Shown here piece after piece: positions 11,619-23,744 of a stretch of 64,000 nt of DNA. The stretch is taken from assembly GCF_000182565.1 (NCBI RefSeq), contig NW_015971543.1, forward strand, positions 1,242,138 through 1,306,137, written 5' to 3'. The notes under the pieces were generated by a model. It saw only the letters and a program-made list of their open reading frames with translations, did not search any database and was not told the DNA's origin. The position numbers and the translations under genes are program-made. Origin of the DNA: Spizellomyces punctatus DAOM BR117 (lineage: Eukaryota; Chytridiomycota; Chytridiomycetes; Spizellomycetales; Spizellomycetaceae). Within the stretch, counting starts at the first letter, position 1. The number at the start of each line of letters is the position of its first letter.

Positions 11619-12293
11619 GTTTGACCTGCCCATCTAGACCAAAAATGCCAACAAAAGACATTGGAATCCAAAAAACAAATGTGACCAATGACGTGCAAAT
11701 ACCTTTATGTGCGTATATAGCACACATCAATCCACTTCTTCCATTTTCTTCTGCCCTCAGTTCTTCTACAAATAGAAATTTCTCCTGGAGGTTTCCCCGC
11801 CGAGGGTTCGGATAACGTCAAGACCTGCGCCACATTTGGAAATCAACTGCAAAACGCGTTTATCGCCTTTTGGGATTTTCAACAACTGGTATTTTGGTTC
11901 TTTGGGCTCCTATTTTCGCTAATCGTCCAAGATCCGTAAACATTAGCAAGTGCATAATATCACGACGACGTCGCGGCTTCATCAAGGTTACCTGGTTGTT
12001 GTAACATTTGCTAGGGCGCCATCGCTCTTGTACCTCGTCACCTTTGGGCTGGCCTGCTGTTTGTGTGGGCAGGCTCAAGGCAGTTCTCAGTTGTGGGTAA
12101 GTTTCACAACATTGAAGAAACCGCATACGTTTGTTCAAACGATGGGACGGGCTATGCTCATCTTATTTCCTTGGAGTATAGTCGACAGTTGTTAATTTTT
12201 GTTCCAAACGTCCACCGTGATTCACGCAAGAGGGGAGCCGCCTTGCCACCTCATCTGGAAACAGCGCTGGCTTAACGTTGGGACACCATAACG
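11619..12293. other. Intergenic/promoter region upstream of the P5B ATPase
   Basis: 675 bp with short overlapping frames only. No RNA gene or clear TATA element is seen. It must hold the 3' end of the MFS gene and the promoter and 5' UTR of the ATPase gene. Confidence 0.5.
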
Positions 12294-15200
12294 ATGCGTC
12301 CTACGGAGCCCTCTGAACCACCAGACCGCCGGCACTCCCGAACTAATTCCCGTACCAATTCCTTTCATGAAGACGCTTTGGCTATTACACCTTCCCGCCC
12401 CAACGAATTTCCGCCTGATCCGGACACGATTCTGTATGGCAGTTACGCCCCACCGTCGTCTATCGAAGAGGAGGGTGAATTTGAAGTTGAAAGGCCTGCA
12501 GCAGATGAAGATGTTATACCAGAGGCGAATCATAATGGCATTCAAATTGACGAGGAGGAGGAGGAGGACGAAGATGATGAAGAAGAGGAACTAGTGAAGC
12601 CAGGGAAAGTATTGGGAAACATGCTTCGCGGTAAGGCTGCCGCAAGGCTACCTCAGCGCGCTGCAGCGATGGCCAGCCGTACGACTCGCAATGGACCCGG
12701 ATATGGAACACTGGCGACCAGCGTTACCTATGATCAGATTCCCGTCCCATTGTATGATCAAGAGTACGAAGTCGACGAAGAAGTTCGTATTTTTATTTCT
12801 GGTCATCGATGGTCTCGACCAAAGATGTATATTTACTACACCCTCTGCATCTTGACTGGCGGCGTGCTGTGGCTTCTGTGTCGATGGTTCCCGCGGTGGG
12901 AATTGGCTTTGAGAACTGCTCGCTGTCCGCTGTCTGAAGCGTCTATTGTCGCAGTAAAAAACCAATGGAATCAATTACAAGTTGTTCCTGTGAAGAGGGA
13001 ACCATTTGCTGGTGCTGTAGCGGATGTTTTCCAAAAGAGCGGCGTCTCAAAGGAAGGACATGCGGACAACGGAGAAGATACGCACAACTTGCGTGACTGG
13101 AAGCTTCCTTACTTGATAAAGTTTGAATACCGCTATGTGCAATTTATATTTAACCCGTTTACCGGCCAGTACGAGCCGAATTTGTACTGGCGGGACTACC
13201 GATGGACCTCAGTGGACAGAGTTGTGAAGGGTCTGTACAATGACGACCTCGTCGAGCAACGTAAAAAGATTTTTGGACAGAATGCCGTTGAAATCAAGGA
13301 GAAGCCTATTTTCCGCCTTCTCATGGATGAGGTTTTGCACCCATTCTACGTATTCCAAGTTGCGAGTATTATTCTTTGGTCTTTGGACGATTATTACTTC
13401 TACGCTGCCTGTATCTTCATTATTTCGACCACTTCCGCCATGGCAACCCTTTTTGAGACACGGGAAACGATGCGTCGCATGCGAGAGTTGAGTCGCTTCA
13501 GCTGCGAGGTAAGAGTTTTACGGCAAGGCCAATGGCGTGTTATGCGGTCCGAGGAAATTGTACCTGGGGATGTGTATGAAGTATCTTCAAGCATGCTGCA
13601 AGTTTATCCATGTGACGGGGTCCTTCTCGATGGTGACTGTATTGTCAACGAGAGCATGCTCACCGGTGAGAGTGTCCCTGTGTCGAAAACTCCTATCAAA
13701 GACGTTGAGCTCCGCACGCTGGATATCTGGGAAGAGGATCCTGCCAGCAGCAGTCGCATGTCCCGATTCTTCCTCTTTGCCGGTACCAAAATTATTCGAG
13801 TGCGACCGGGCAGTCGGTCAGGTACCGCCACTCCTGTTGGCCCTGACCCCTCTTTGCAATATGGTCAAGCAGGGGCATTGGCGTTAGCGGTTCGGACGGG
13901 GTTTAACACCACAAAGGGCAGCCTGGTGCGCTCGATGCTATTCCCTAAACCGAACAGTTTCAAGTTCTACAGGGACTCTTTCCGCTTCATCGGCGTATTG
14001 GCAATTATCGCAGGACTTGGATTCATAGGATCATTCTACAACTTCGTTGTGCTAGGCGTAGCAGGAACAATGATTTTGATTAGAGCCTTGGATCTGATCA
14101 CAATTGTGGTACCGCCAGCTCTACCCGCGACAATGGCTATCGGAACGAGTTTCGCTATAGGACGGTTACGCAAAGGGGACGTGTATTGCACTAGTCCTCC
14201 TAGAGTCAACATATGCGGAAAGCTGGATCTTATGGCATTTGACAAAACGGGAACCTTAACGGAAGAAGGGCTCGATGTCCTTGGATTTCGCTTTACAGTT
14301 CCCAGTAACGTTATTGCGGACACCCCCGTCGAAGCCGTAGCCGTGTTGGAAGGTCCGCTGAGATTTTCCGCCTTGTACAGAAGCGTTGATGCTGTTATAC
14401 CACCTGGAGCTTTACACATTCAAGGTGAAGCCTCTCCAGCCGAGTGGGTCCCACCTATTGAGAATGGCGGAATGTATGATCCACCGTCACGTGCACTTTC
14501 CGGGTTGTCAGTGTCTTTGGGAGTGATTCCCGGTCATCCCAATGGCTCAGAACCGGATTTTCCGTATCCTCTCATTGTGTGTGCTATGTCAACATGCCAT
14601 TCCATCAAAGTAGTCAATGGAGAGTTGATCGGTGACCCGATGGACGTGAAAATGTTTGAGTTTACTGGCTGGCACATTGAAGAAGGGGGAAGTGCTGGAG
14701 GGCGCAAAAGCGGAAGCGCGACCCCTGAAAGAGGGGCACTGCCGCGCAAAGGGCCGGATGAGAAAGCTGTGGCAGTTATTGTGCGACCGCCCGATCCAGT
14801 GGAGTTCAAACGTGCAGAGTGGGGTTTGACCGGTAAACCTAAACCGGAGCGTAAGGTGTACACTGAGCTCGGAATCATCCGATCATTCGAATTTGTCAGT
14901 GGACTACGTCGGATGTCTGTCATCGTTCGTCGGCTCCGGTTTCTTCAAGGTTTCATGTTCCCCTCTCAGTCTGGGTTTGGATTACATGATGGGTTTGCAG
15001 AGAACGGCCCAGTATTGGCCGGAGAAAAGGAGTTTGAAGTCTTCGTTAAGGGTGCACCAGAAGTTATGCGGGCTATCTGCTTGCCAGAATCGCGTAAGTT
15101 GTGTCGGCGGTCCTTCATGTTATTTTGAATGCTGAAACCCTAAACCGGAATTCTCTATATGAAAATAGTACCAGCCGACTATGAGCAGCAGCTGAACGAC

Positions 15201-17186
15201 TATGCCCACCACGGTTACCGTGTCATAGCTTGCGCATGGCGACGAATTGAGGGCATCAGTTACCACAAGGTCATGCGGATGAAGCGCGAGGCAGTCGAGC
15301 GTGATCTGCAATTTCTCGGTTTCATTATATTTGAGAACAAGCTTAAACCTGGAACGGCGCCGGTTGTAGAAGCCCTGAGAAAGGCTCGCATTCGAGAGGT
15401 TATGTGTACCGGTCAGTAAAGATACAAGCGTCTATGCCAGGAAAAAGACAGAAAAAGCTGACAGAGTACTGTATCAGGGGACAACATCTTGACAGCTATA
15501 TCTGTTTCTCGTGAATGTGGATTGGTGGATCCTCACGAGAAAACATTTGTCCCTCACTTTTTACCAGGTGCTCCACCGACATCTGAGGATGCGCAGATCG
15601 TGTGGGAAGACGTCGATGGGAGCGGGGCGACCTTGGATTCGGAGACCCTTTTGGTACGTTTTCAGCATTAGATATATAGCATGACATTCTCACAAACCAT
15701 TTTCCTGTAATACAGCCCAAAACAGGCCCAAAGCCGCTAAGGAACACTTTGCCTTTGCAAAGCATGCCAGATTTCCTTCGCCAATCTTCACTGCCGTCCT
15801 ATGAGGAGCTGGATGGCGCTAGTTCGACGCGCAGCGACACGGAGGAATTTATTGTCGATGTGAACTCCATAGCGGCGAAAGTCGGCGAGTATAACCTGGC
15901 GGTAACAGGGGATGTCTTCCAATGGATGCTAGAGTTTGGTTCAGATGACAGCTTCAACAGGGTATGTGGTGTGAATCGCGATTTACCATCATCACAGTTC
16001 GATTCATTGGCTCCCCTTGAATAGATGTTAGTGAAGGGTCAAATCTACGCACGCATGTCTCCGGATCAGAAGCACTTTCTAGTGGAGAACTTCCAGGAGC
16101 TTGGCTATTGCACTGGTTTCTGCGGTGACGGTGCTAATGACTGCGGAGCGCTGAAGTCAGCTGATGTCGGCCTGTCACTCTCTGAAGCCGAGGCCTCTGT
16201 CGCTGCTCCCTTCACGTCGCGTTCCACGGATCTCGAATGTGTCCTTCGCGTTATTCGAGAAGGTCGGGCGGCGCTCGTTACATCTTTCAGCTGTTTCAAG
16301 TACATGGCATTGTATTCCCTCATCCAATTCACGTCCGTCTCCCTTTTGTATTCCCTTGCTGGCAATCTGGGAGATTTCCAGTTCCTGTACATCGATCTTG
16401 CCCTGATCATTCCCATTGCTGTCTTCATGGGTCGATCAGGCGCTCATCCTCGGATCTATCGCAAGCGACCAACTGCAAGTTTGGTTAGTCGGAAGGTCCT
16501 AACGAGTTTAATTTGTCAAGTTATTATTCAAGCCGCTTTCCAAGTTTGGGTCTTTTTGTGGGTACGCCGCCAACCTTGGTACCGGCCGCCTCGGGGACAT
16601 GTGGATGACAAGATTTATACCGGTTACGAAAACACTGTGGTGTTTTTATTAAGTTGTTTTCAGTACATTGCGGTTGCCGCAGCTTTTTGTGTTGGGCCAC
16701 CATATCGGGAGAGTATGTGGAAGAATGGTGAGTATGGGACTGCTTGGCTTGAATCGCACCTTAATACGCGCAAATAACGCAATTTCCCGTGTATTAGTAC
16801 CCTTCCTTACTACGGTGACTTTGCTTGTCGCCTTTTCTACATATATCACGTTATATCCATCGCCGTTCATCTCTAGTATGCTGGATCTCGTAGACATTCC
16901 CTTCTCCGGACGATTGGTTGTCTTTGGCCTTGGGGTGGCAGATTGGATTGTAACATGGACTGGTGAACATTGGGTGTTCCCGGCTGTGGCAAAGGCAATA
17001 AAGGGTGCCGGCGTCGGTAAACGAGCACTGGTGGCTGGCCGTGGAGGCACAGCTCCTGGTGGGGAAGCTGCTGCAGCTCGGAAGGCGAAGATGGAAGTGA
17101 AACGGGAGAGATGGAGGAAGAAGGGAAAGATCTACAAGCTTGTCATGGATGACATGAAAACGGAATCATGCAATGGGATTAGCTGA
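12294..17186 (+). CDS. P5B-type transport ATPase (ATP13A2/Ypk9 family)
   Basis: Exons 12294-15093, 15169-15411, 15478-15653, 15716-15961, 16025-16727 and 16798-17186 (1518 aa). The actuator loop has Thr-Gly-Glu-Ser near residue 457. Helix M4 carries Pro-Pro-Ala-Leu-Pro near 607, the mark of the P5B subgroup (P5A enzymes have PPELP). The phosphorylation site Asp-Lys-Thr-Gly-Thr-Leu-Thr starts at residue 650. The hinge Gly-Asp-Gly-Ala-Asn-Asp-Cys is in the fifth exon, followed by the last membrane helices and a basic C-terminal tail. The N-terminus (about 150 residues) is disordered with a run of Glu/Asp. P5B pumps of late endosomes and vacuoles export polyamines to the cytosol in the characterised animal members and protect against metals; substrate here is inferred. 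Length exceeds the usual 1200-1450 aa because of the acidic N-terminus and inserts around residues 730 and 800. Confidence 0.92.
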
Positions 17187-17446
17187 CATTGGGCTGGGGG
17201 TAGCTTCAGCTTGGTAAATACTGATTTAAGGCGCTTGAGTGCGGGCGTTCCTTGTTCATTGATGTAATTTGGCCGTTTAAAAAAAATGGGACTTTTTCTG
17301 GTGCGAGAGTTTATGTTTGGATTATATGATGCGTGACATGTACGTGAAGGCATACTGTAGCAGGTAACGAAGACTTTCCACGGAAGCCAGTAATTGATTC
17401 TTTTTGTTGGACGTTTCACTGGAACTTGACTCAAGATGTTCTACAT

Positions 17447-20400
17447 CTATTGAAGGGCAGACGCCTGATGTTCCTCCCGCCATCTCTTTAAAGCATCTGT
17501 CCAAACGGGGATCTCATATTTTACGCCGTTCAGCACCTCGTTCAAAGCTTGTTTCCACATGTCCGTCAAATCCACTGCCCTCCATTCTCCCATCAATCCA
17601 GTTTCTCTTGGATCTATTCCAGTTAGCTTTGCAAATATATCGGCCTCCTTTTGATATACGTTCACTTCCTCTGGGTCCACCCCGAATACCATCTCTCGAC
17701 CGTCCTTGAATGATAGAATAAATGCTGCAGATGGGTCTGGCAAATCGTCCAGATCGTCTTCTGCATCATTATCTTGCCTTTCAGCCATGGATACCGACCA
17801 TGAGGAAGTTGTGGAGGCGGTTCGACAGTGAGCGTTCCTCGTGTAGCTGTGCCATGTTTCAATGTTTTTTAGTTCTATCGTGAAGAGATGAGCTTCGTGG
17901 GTTTGTGTCAGTGGGGGTGGGAGATGGGTTTCATGGTGGAGGTCATGGGTATCCCAAGGGGTGTGAATGATGGTCGGTGAGGCGGCGGGTTGGTACACAT
18001 GCAGTTTGGCACCAATCAAACGGTAATATCTTCGGCGGTATTTCTTGGAAATGATGTTAGGTTAGGCATGGGGGGGAGTATATATGGGCGATCTGGTTTT
18101 TAGATACCTTTTGAACGTCACCTCCGAGCTGCCACAGGTGTCCCTCCATCGATAATGCGTCGTTCCATTCTTGTACTCTGACGGATAAATCGTATTCATC
18201 CCACGTCTGTGGCAGAAGCGAAAGCTGGATACGACAACGAACGATTGAGAGTTGGGGTAAGAATTAATGCATGGAAGAGTATTCTGGGCTTGTCCGACAA
18301 ACTGAGTGCCATCCTTACCTCAACGTCATTCATAAACGGTAGATAACCCATGCGACAGGCAATCTTCCCCACCAAGTCCCCATGAACGAGTGCACCTCTC
18401 CACTGGAGGACGTGCGCATCAAAAACACGCTCCCTTATTTTGCCGGTTGCTTCCTCAAGGAGATTTCCCCAATCCGATTCTGATAGCTCTGTTTCGGCTA
18501 CTAGGAGGGAGCCAGGCAAAAAGTTCCATGTGTCGCCGGCCTTATGGGGCGCTGGGGTATCTGCGGAAAACTGGTGGGTGAAGGATGATAGAGAAGATGA
18601 TCTGGACGTTGAAACGGGAAGGTTTCGGTTACTGTTGGCGTCCAGCACTTCTGATGTGGAATGATGAGTAGAGATTGGCGGTCGGGTTTTGGGTAGAGTC
18701 ATGTCTCCTTGCTTTCGGCCGCGGAATAGTTTGGTAAGACGTTTGGATTTGCGTTGTGGTTGTGAATCGAGGCGTGCGTGGTGTCTATTGGTGGATGGTG
18801 CCGTCACAGAGAGGTCGTCAGCATTCAATCGGGATTTGAAGTAGAATACGAATGAGAGAGAGTGCTTTGGCAGAAGGGGACTGTTTTGCGAAACGAAAAG
18901 TATTGATGTTAGTGCAGATTCAATCTAAACTCTCCACAAACTGCGACGGTACATTTCACACTCAAAGTCAAGGATGACGTGGTTTTCCCCGCTTCGCAAT
19001 GTTGCGTCCGTTTCCAACTCGTATTCTCGCTCGGCTTTTTGTTGTCGGATATTGATGGTAACATCAATGTCTGGTGGCAGCGATCCGTTAATTTGATGCC
19101 AGATGACGGAGACTAAATATAAACTTACCATGATCCGTATTAAATACCATGTCTTGCATCCGACATACTATCCACGAAGATTACTGCATCAATCGCTCGT
19201 CCAAGCGCGCGATAATGGGATGAACAAAGACTCACTTTTCAGATACAGTATACCAGTTCTGCCCTTTGGCCATTCGGATGCAGGGATGAGCATTTCGGAC
19301 GTGCTGTACAGTATTCGTTTTGTTTCAAGTTCCCCTTTCCAGGCCCGCTTTTTTGATATCAATGATATAGGTATTGGTCAACAAAAAGTTTTGCTGATAT
19401 TTCACAAACGATCTTCAAACCTACCCCGAACCGCACTGTTTTTCTCTTTCCGTTATGCTTTTTTACAGTCTTCATCTTGCTGCCAATGATATCGTCTACA
19501 ATAGATGCCAAGCTATCTTCCCTCGGGAGCTTTGCTGGAGGTGCTAATGTTGCGTACTCGATGTCTTCCTCGAAACCTTCGTCGATTGAGTCGACGAGGG
19601 ACAGAGTGCTATCTTCTGAGTCGCGGTGCGTGAAGACTGTCACTGCATTAAAAGTACATGCATAGATTTGTGTGAGCGGTAACTGCATAGAACGACGAGT
19701 GTCAAGTGTTGTTCTCATACATTGGCCAAGACTGTCCCGCCGACAGGGTGATGAACCTGTCCGTGGTGATCCTTTAGTTTTCACTTTTGCTCCCTTCTCA
19801 TGCGTCTCCACCTCTGCTGCTGTAGCTACGTCAACAGCTACAGATTCAAGAGAGGCGGTCGATTGCGCCTGTGCAGAGTCCTCCACGGTAGACGTTTTGG
19901 ACGATTTCGAATGGGAGCCCATGAATGAGGATAACCAGTCAGAATCCTCAAAGAAAGAGCCAAGTGACACGGAGGGGATCTGAAATTGTGGTATTGGTTG
20001 ATTTGTTATTGGCATGAACGATACATTGGGACATGCACCTGCAACTTGGTTGGGCTCCATATTCTTTTTATGCGATTTTTCATGTTATTGGCGGCCGATG
20101 AAGGAATCCGCGGTTCCTCTTCTTCCGTCGTCGTAGGTGGTTTGCTTCCCAGAACGATCTTGGGCTCTTCCTTTTCATCCACTTTTGTCGAGACATGCTC
20201 TGTATTGGAAGTATCGGGTTCTGGTACTTGAAGAACCGGCTCGGTAGGGGTAATGTGTGCAGAATGCAAGGGTGCAGCGGAATGTTGGTCGAGACATTGA
20301 TCATTGTTGTCTTTGGTTATTGAAGATTCGTTTGCCAAATTCTGCTCTGTCCCACTCTCAAGCGGTAATTCTACAGCGTTTGACGGCAATGGATCTACTT

Positions 20401-21875
20401 TGGCCGCTCCAAGCATGTGGCCGCATATTGCAGTAGCGGTGGACGCTACGGGTATAGACTCTACAATGTCTTGCTCTCTTTCTATTGTCGGTATCGTATT
20501 GGCAGGATTCACTTTCAAACCTTCCGGGGAGGTAGCTGATAAGCGCTGGCCAAATCTTTCCGATGATGAATTCTCAGTGATGTCAGGGACTTTGTCCTCA
20601 ACTGTGTACGCTGGGACGCCATTGCCCGTTGATGCAGGTGTTTGTCCAGTTTCTGTTAGTGTGCTCCCACTGGGCGTTTTGCCACCCACCTCGCACTTTG
20701 AGGAAGTTACTTGACCTGATTGCGATTTGCGCTTATCTGGTGACCCCTTCCGGATTGGCCAAAAGCCGTGAAATTTCATCGATATTCCTTCACTCTTCTG
20801 CTCCCCTATTTGCTTGACGGTTGCATTTTGGTTAAGGATCTCAGCCTTGTCTTCCCCCTTGCATTTGTCGCTGTTTGTGGTTGAAGTATCCAGTTTTGAT
20901 TTGCCTGAGCGCGTATCAGCAACAGGGCCTTTTGGAATGACATGATTGGAGGCATCGGTCGACTTCCACATATCCATACTTGGTAATGATCGCTTCTGAG
21001 ACCAAGCCATGGCCAGCTTTGGCAGAGAGGTGAGAGATTCGTTAGATTCGTTGGATACTGTGCCGTTCGGTGCATTGAATTGTCTAGCAAGCTGGGCTTG
21101 AAGCTGGAACCATACAGTCATATCAGTCATGTAAAGCAAAAAACAAGTGAAAAAAGGCATCCCCTGCAGCAGCCTAAAAACGTACCGAGCCCTTGATCTT
21201 TGATGGGAGAGTATTGCTCTTACCTGCCCGATCCGCTAAAAGGAAAGGATTTTGTTTGAACGAAATAGATCCGCTGTCGCATGGATGGTTGTTTAAGTTG
21301 TCTGCAGCGTGTTGGTCAGTGTTTGTCTCAGTGGCTTTTGAGGTGGAGTCCGATGGGGCGAGAGAATGTCCTTGCTCGGGAGGGACCACTGGTTGCGTTG
21401 GTTGTACGATTTGCCCTGTGGAGGTGTCCCGGTTTACATGAGGTTCGGCTGCAGCTTCGGCGGGAGAGGTAGAGCAGCCTGTCGATGAACCATTGGTTAG
21501 ATTTTCATTTTCCTCGGCGGGCAATGAGCGGTGTTGACCGGACATTGATCCGCTGTTTGGCGAAATATTCAGATTCGCGGTGTGATCACGATTCCTATCC
21601 TTTCCCTCCTGTCTTTTGGCCAAATTGACACTTGTTGGACCATGAGGAGTGTCATTCACAGCTGGCCCCCTTCCCACGAGTCCCTCCTTGTTCTTCATCA
21701 TTGCTAAAAAGGGGCTGTTGCTCACGGCACCTCGTGTTCGAAGGGAGGATATGTCCATTTCCCGGGTCTCCTCCTCTGCTGACTGCTCGAATTCAGCCGC
21801 TAGAGCGAACATCGGTTCTGTATTGGTGCCAGATGCAGCTGCAGTCCGCTCGCCGGATATAGACGGATCTGCCAT
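17447..21875 (-). CDS. Anillin/Bud4-like cytokinesis scaffold with PH domain
   Basis: Exons 21875-21186, 21103-20039, 19979-19425, 19347-19236, 19112-18953, 18880-18319, 18206-18108 and 18043-17447 (1279 aa). A further 78-nt in-frame intron inside the third exon (GTATGA...GCAG) is possible. Residues 1-765 are disordered and Ser/Thr/Pro-rich. At about 765-769 is Lys-Thr-Val-Arg-Phe, a textbook RVxF docking site for protein phosphatase 1. Then comes an anillin-homology-like beta domain (Gly-Ile-Leu-Tyr-Leu...Asp-Phe-Glu-Cys-Glu-Ile-Pro), a helical part, and a PH domain opening with Gly-His-Leu-Trp-Gln-Leu-Gly-Gly and Arg-Arg-Arg-Tyr-Tyr-Arg-Leu (about 1068-1230). Anillin and Bud4 link septins, actomyosin and membrane at the division site. 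Assignment rests on the order AHD-PH and the PH signature. It is convergent with the P5B gene. Confidence 0.78.
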
Positions 21876-22240
21876 ACCGTATTCTGGGCACTGTGGGGAA
21901 AATATCTCCAGGGAGGTATCAGGGTCGGTGTCCTACCGCTGTATTTCCGACCTTAAGGTTGCTGACAGCGCCAGCACCAACTGCGTTCACAAAGTCCGAG
22001 CACTGCTATATACAAACAGGCCAGATATATCATGGGTGATCAGATTCGCTCAGCCCTTGTTTGTGGTGCTGCAGCAAGCCCTCGAAGGGCCATCCTTGAA
22101 AGGATGTGTAGGGATACTAGGCGCGTTCTTTGCCTGGCAGCTGACAACAATGTCTCTTCCTGCAGATCCTTATGAGGCTCGATATCATTTTACTAGTACA
22201 GGAATCGTCATCTATCTGGTACATAGACTACCATCTAGTT
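21876..22240. other. Promoter region of the anillin-like gene
   Basis: 365 bp between the anillin-like start and the 3' end of the next minus-strand gene. No other feature is seen. Confidence 0.5.
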
Positions 22241-22899
22241 TTACAATAACACAGCGGCACCCATAATAGCCGCTCCACCAATGATGCTCAGGGTGCTTCT
22301 AACTGTGTCACCAGAGTTTGTCTTTGAGTCTGCGGGCTTCACGGTAGAGGGATTGGCGAAAGGGTTTGATGTAGGCGATGGTGGGAGAGGATTGGTAGTG
22401 TTACGGGCTGCAGGTGATTCCGCTGAGATAACTTTTTGTGTCATCTGCACGCAGGTCGTAGCGGGGAGAGCAGCGGCACCAGCAATCTACAGATTAAATT
22501 GACAATCAGTACATTCTCGTTTCTACTGACCCAACAACCACCATGGACAGTAACCTGTGTAGCTTCCAGTTCACATCCGGGAATCTGTCTCAAGCAGTTT
22601 GCGACTGTTGTCAGCTGTGTCTTTTGCGCGCACAAGCTGTCGGCGGTTGCTCCATTGAAGCAAGTTGTTCGACGCTGAAAATCGCAATTACCAGCTGCAG
22701 GAATGGTCACATTTCCCGCTGGAGGCGCCGTTCCGTTGACATTTGTGGGTCTAGGGAGAATCGACGTTGTGGTTGACGGAGACGGTAAGACGGATGAAGA
22801 CGTATTGGGTGCCGCAGAGCTAGGAGAGGGTGACGGCTGGGCAATGGACAATGGAGCAGCAAGAAAGCCAAAGAAAAGTGCGGCTGTAAACAACTTCAT
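22241..22899 (-). CDS. Small cysteine-containing secreted protein, probably GPI-anchored
   Basis: Exons 22899-22555 and 22486-22241 (196 aa), intron 68 nt with GTTACT donor and CTGTAG acceptor. Residues 1-20 are a signal peptide ending near Ala-Gln. A Pro/Ser/Thr stretch (21-60) precedes a core with six cysteines in about 60 residues (two CxxxxxxC-like pairs and a lone Cys after the intron). A second Pro/Ser/Asn stretch and a C-terminal hydrophobic run ending in Leu-Leu without a polar tail follow, which is the expected layout of a GPI-anchor signal. Cell-surface location is a good inference; function is unknown. It resembles CFEM-type or hydrophobic-surface-binding proteins only in general design. 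Confidence 0.75.
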
Positions 22900-23744
22900 A
22901 GCGTTCGCAATACTTGTAAATAAACGGTAAAAATCAGCCCGACGACTAAAGGCCAAAGTCAGCTTGCGGGGGCCTTTTTGATGGAATAGCTTGCCTATAT
23001 AAAGCCCACCGGCAATGTGTAGCCTATTTAACGTAAATTGGACAAATTGGCAATCAACAAGAATGGAATTTTCGCTAATTTGGACCAGTTGCAAATGTCA
23101 CCAACCGATTGGAAAAGCGTTCAAATGCCGAGAGATGTCTTTGCAAAAATGTGTAAGAAACGTAACGTTCCAAACAGTAAGTCGTCGTCGTCGTCGTTGT
23201 CTTTCAACGTTCTCCCCCCCCCGCCGTGGTCAAAAAGCTTTTGCTCGTCGTCGTCGTTTCGTTGTGTTGTTTTTTGCATTTGGAACGCGACGCTTTTTTA
23301 CTCGAAATTTTCCATTCCGCTTCGTGTTGCCAAAAAGCAAGGTCGGCTGTTTTTCTTTTTCGTCTTCTTCTTTTTGGCTGTTCGTTTGGTCGAAACGGTT
23401 TTTTTTCCTTTACTTTACTTGTAAGCTTACGGCTGTCGTTCAACTTTTGGGTTGTTTACCCGCTCGTTGGTTTGACGACGAGAAGCAACGCTTTCAGTTC
23501 AACCCCGCCAACGTGTGTGTTTCTTTTGACTCTTTTGCCCATCCGCATTTCGTTGTGTGCAGCAAACAGAGTTGACTTATTCGCACTTTTAAGCATTTCC
23601 GCGTTCCTTCTCCGCCTTGGTTGACCAAAACTCGAGGCCCTCCAGGTTCAAACCTGTGCCGCTAAACCTCCCAAAAACCCCCCACCAAAAAGCGCGCACC
23701 TTTGGGTCTTTTTCAACCATTTTCCAAAGGCCCAACCCATAGAC
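22900..23744. other. Divergent promoter region with simple-sequence tracts
   Basis: 845 bp between the secreted-protein gene (minus) and ceramide synthase (plus). It holds a GTC trinucleotide run near 23180-23200, a C-run near 23213-23222 and T-rich stretches. Open frames here are Ser/Phe-rich translation of these tracts, not genes. Confidence 0.6.
22996..23003 (-). promoter_or_regulatory. Candidate TATA box of the GPI-type secreted protein gene
   Basis: TATATA with flanking T on the minus strand, 97 nt before the ATG at 22899. Spacing matches the TATA box of the other small secreted protein in this window. Moderate confidence because the motif is short and palindromic. Confidence 0.4.

Noticed and set aside
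23015-23624. Ser/Phe-rich frames of up to 186 codons upstream of ceramide synthase
   Set aside because: They translate GTC and T-rich simple repeats in several frames at once, as expected of low-complexity promoter DNA.
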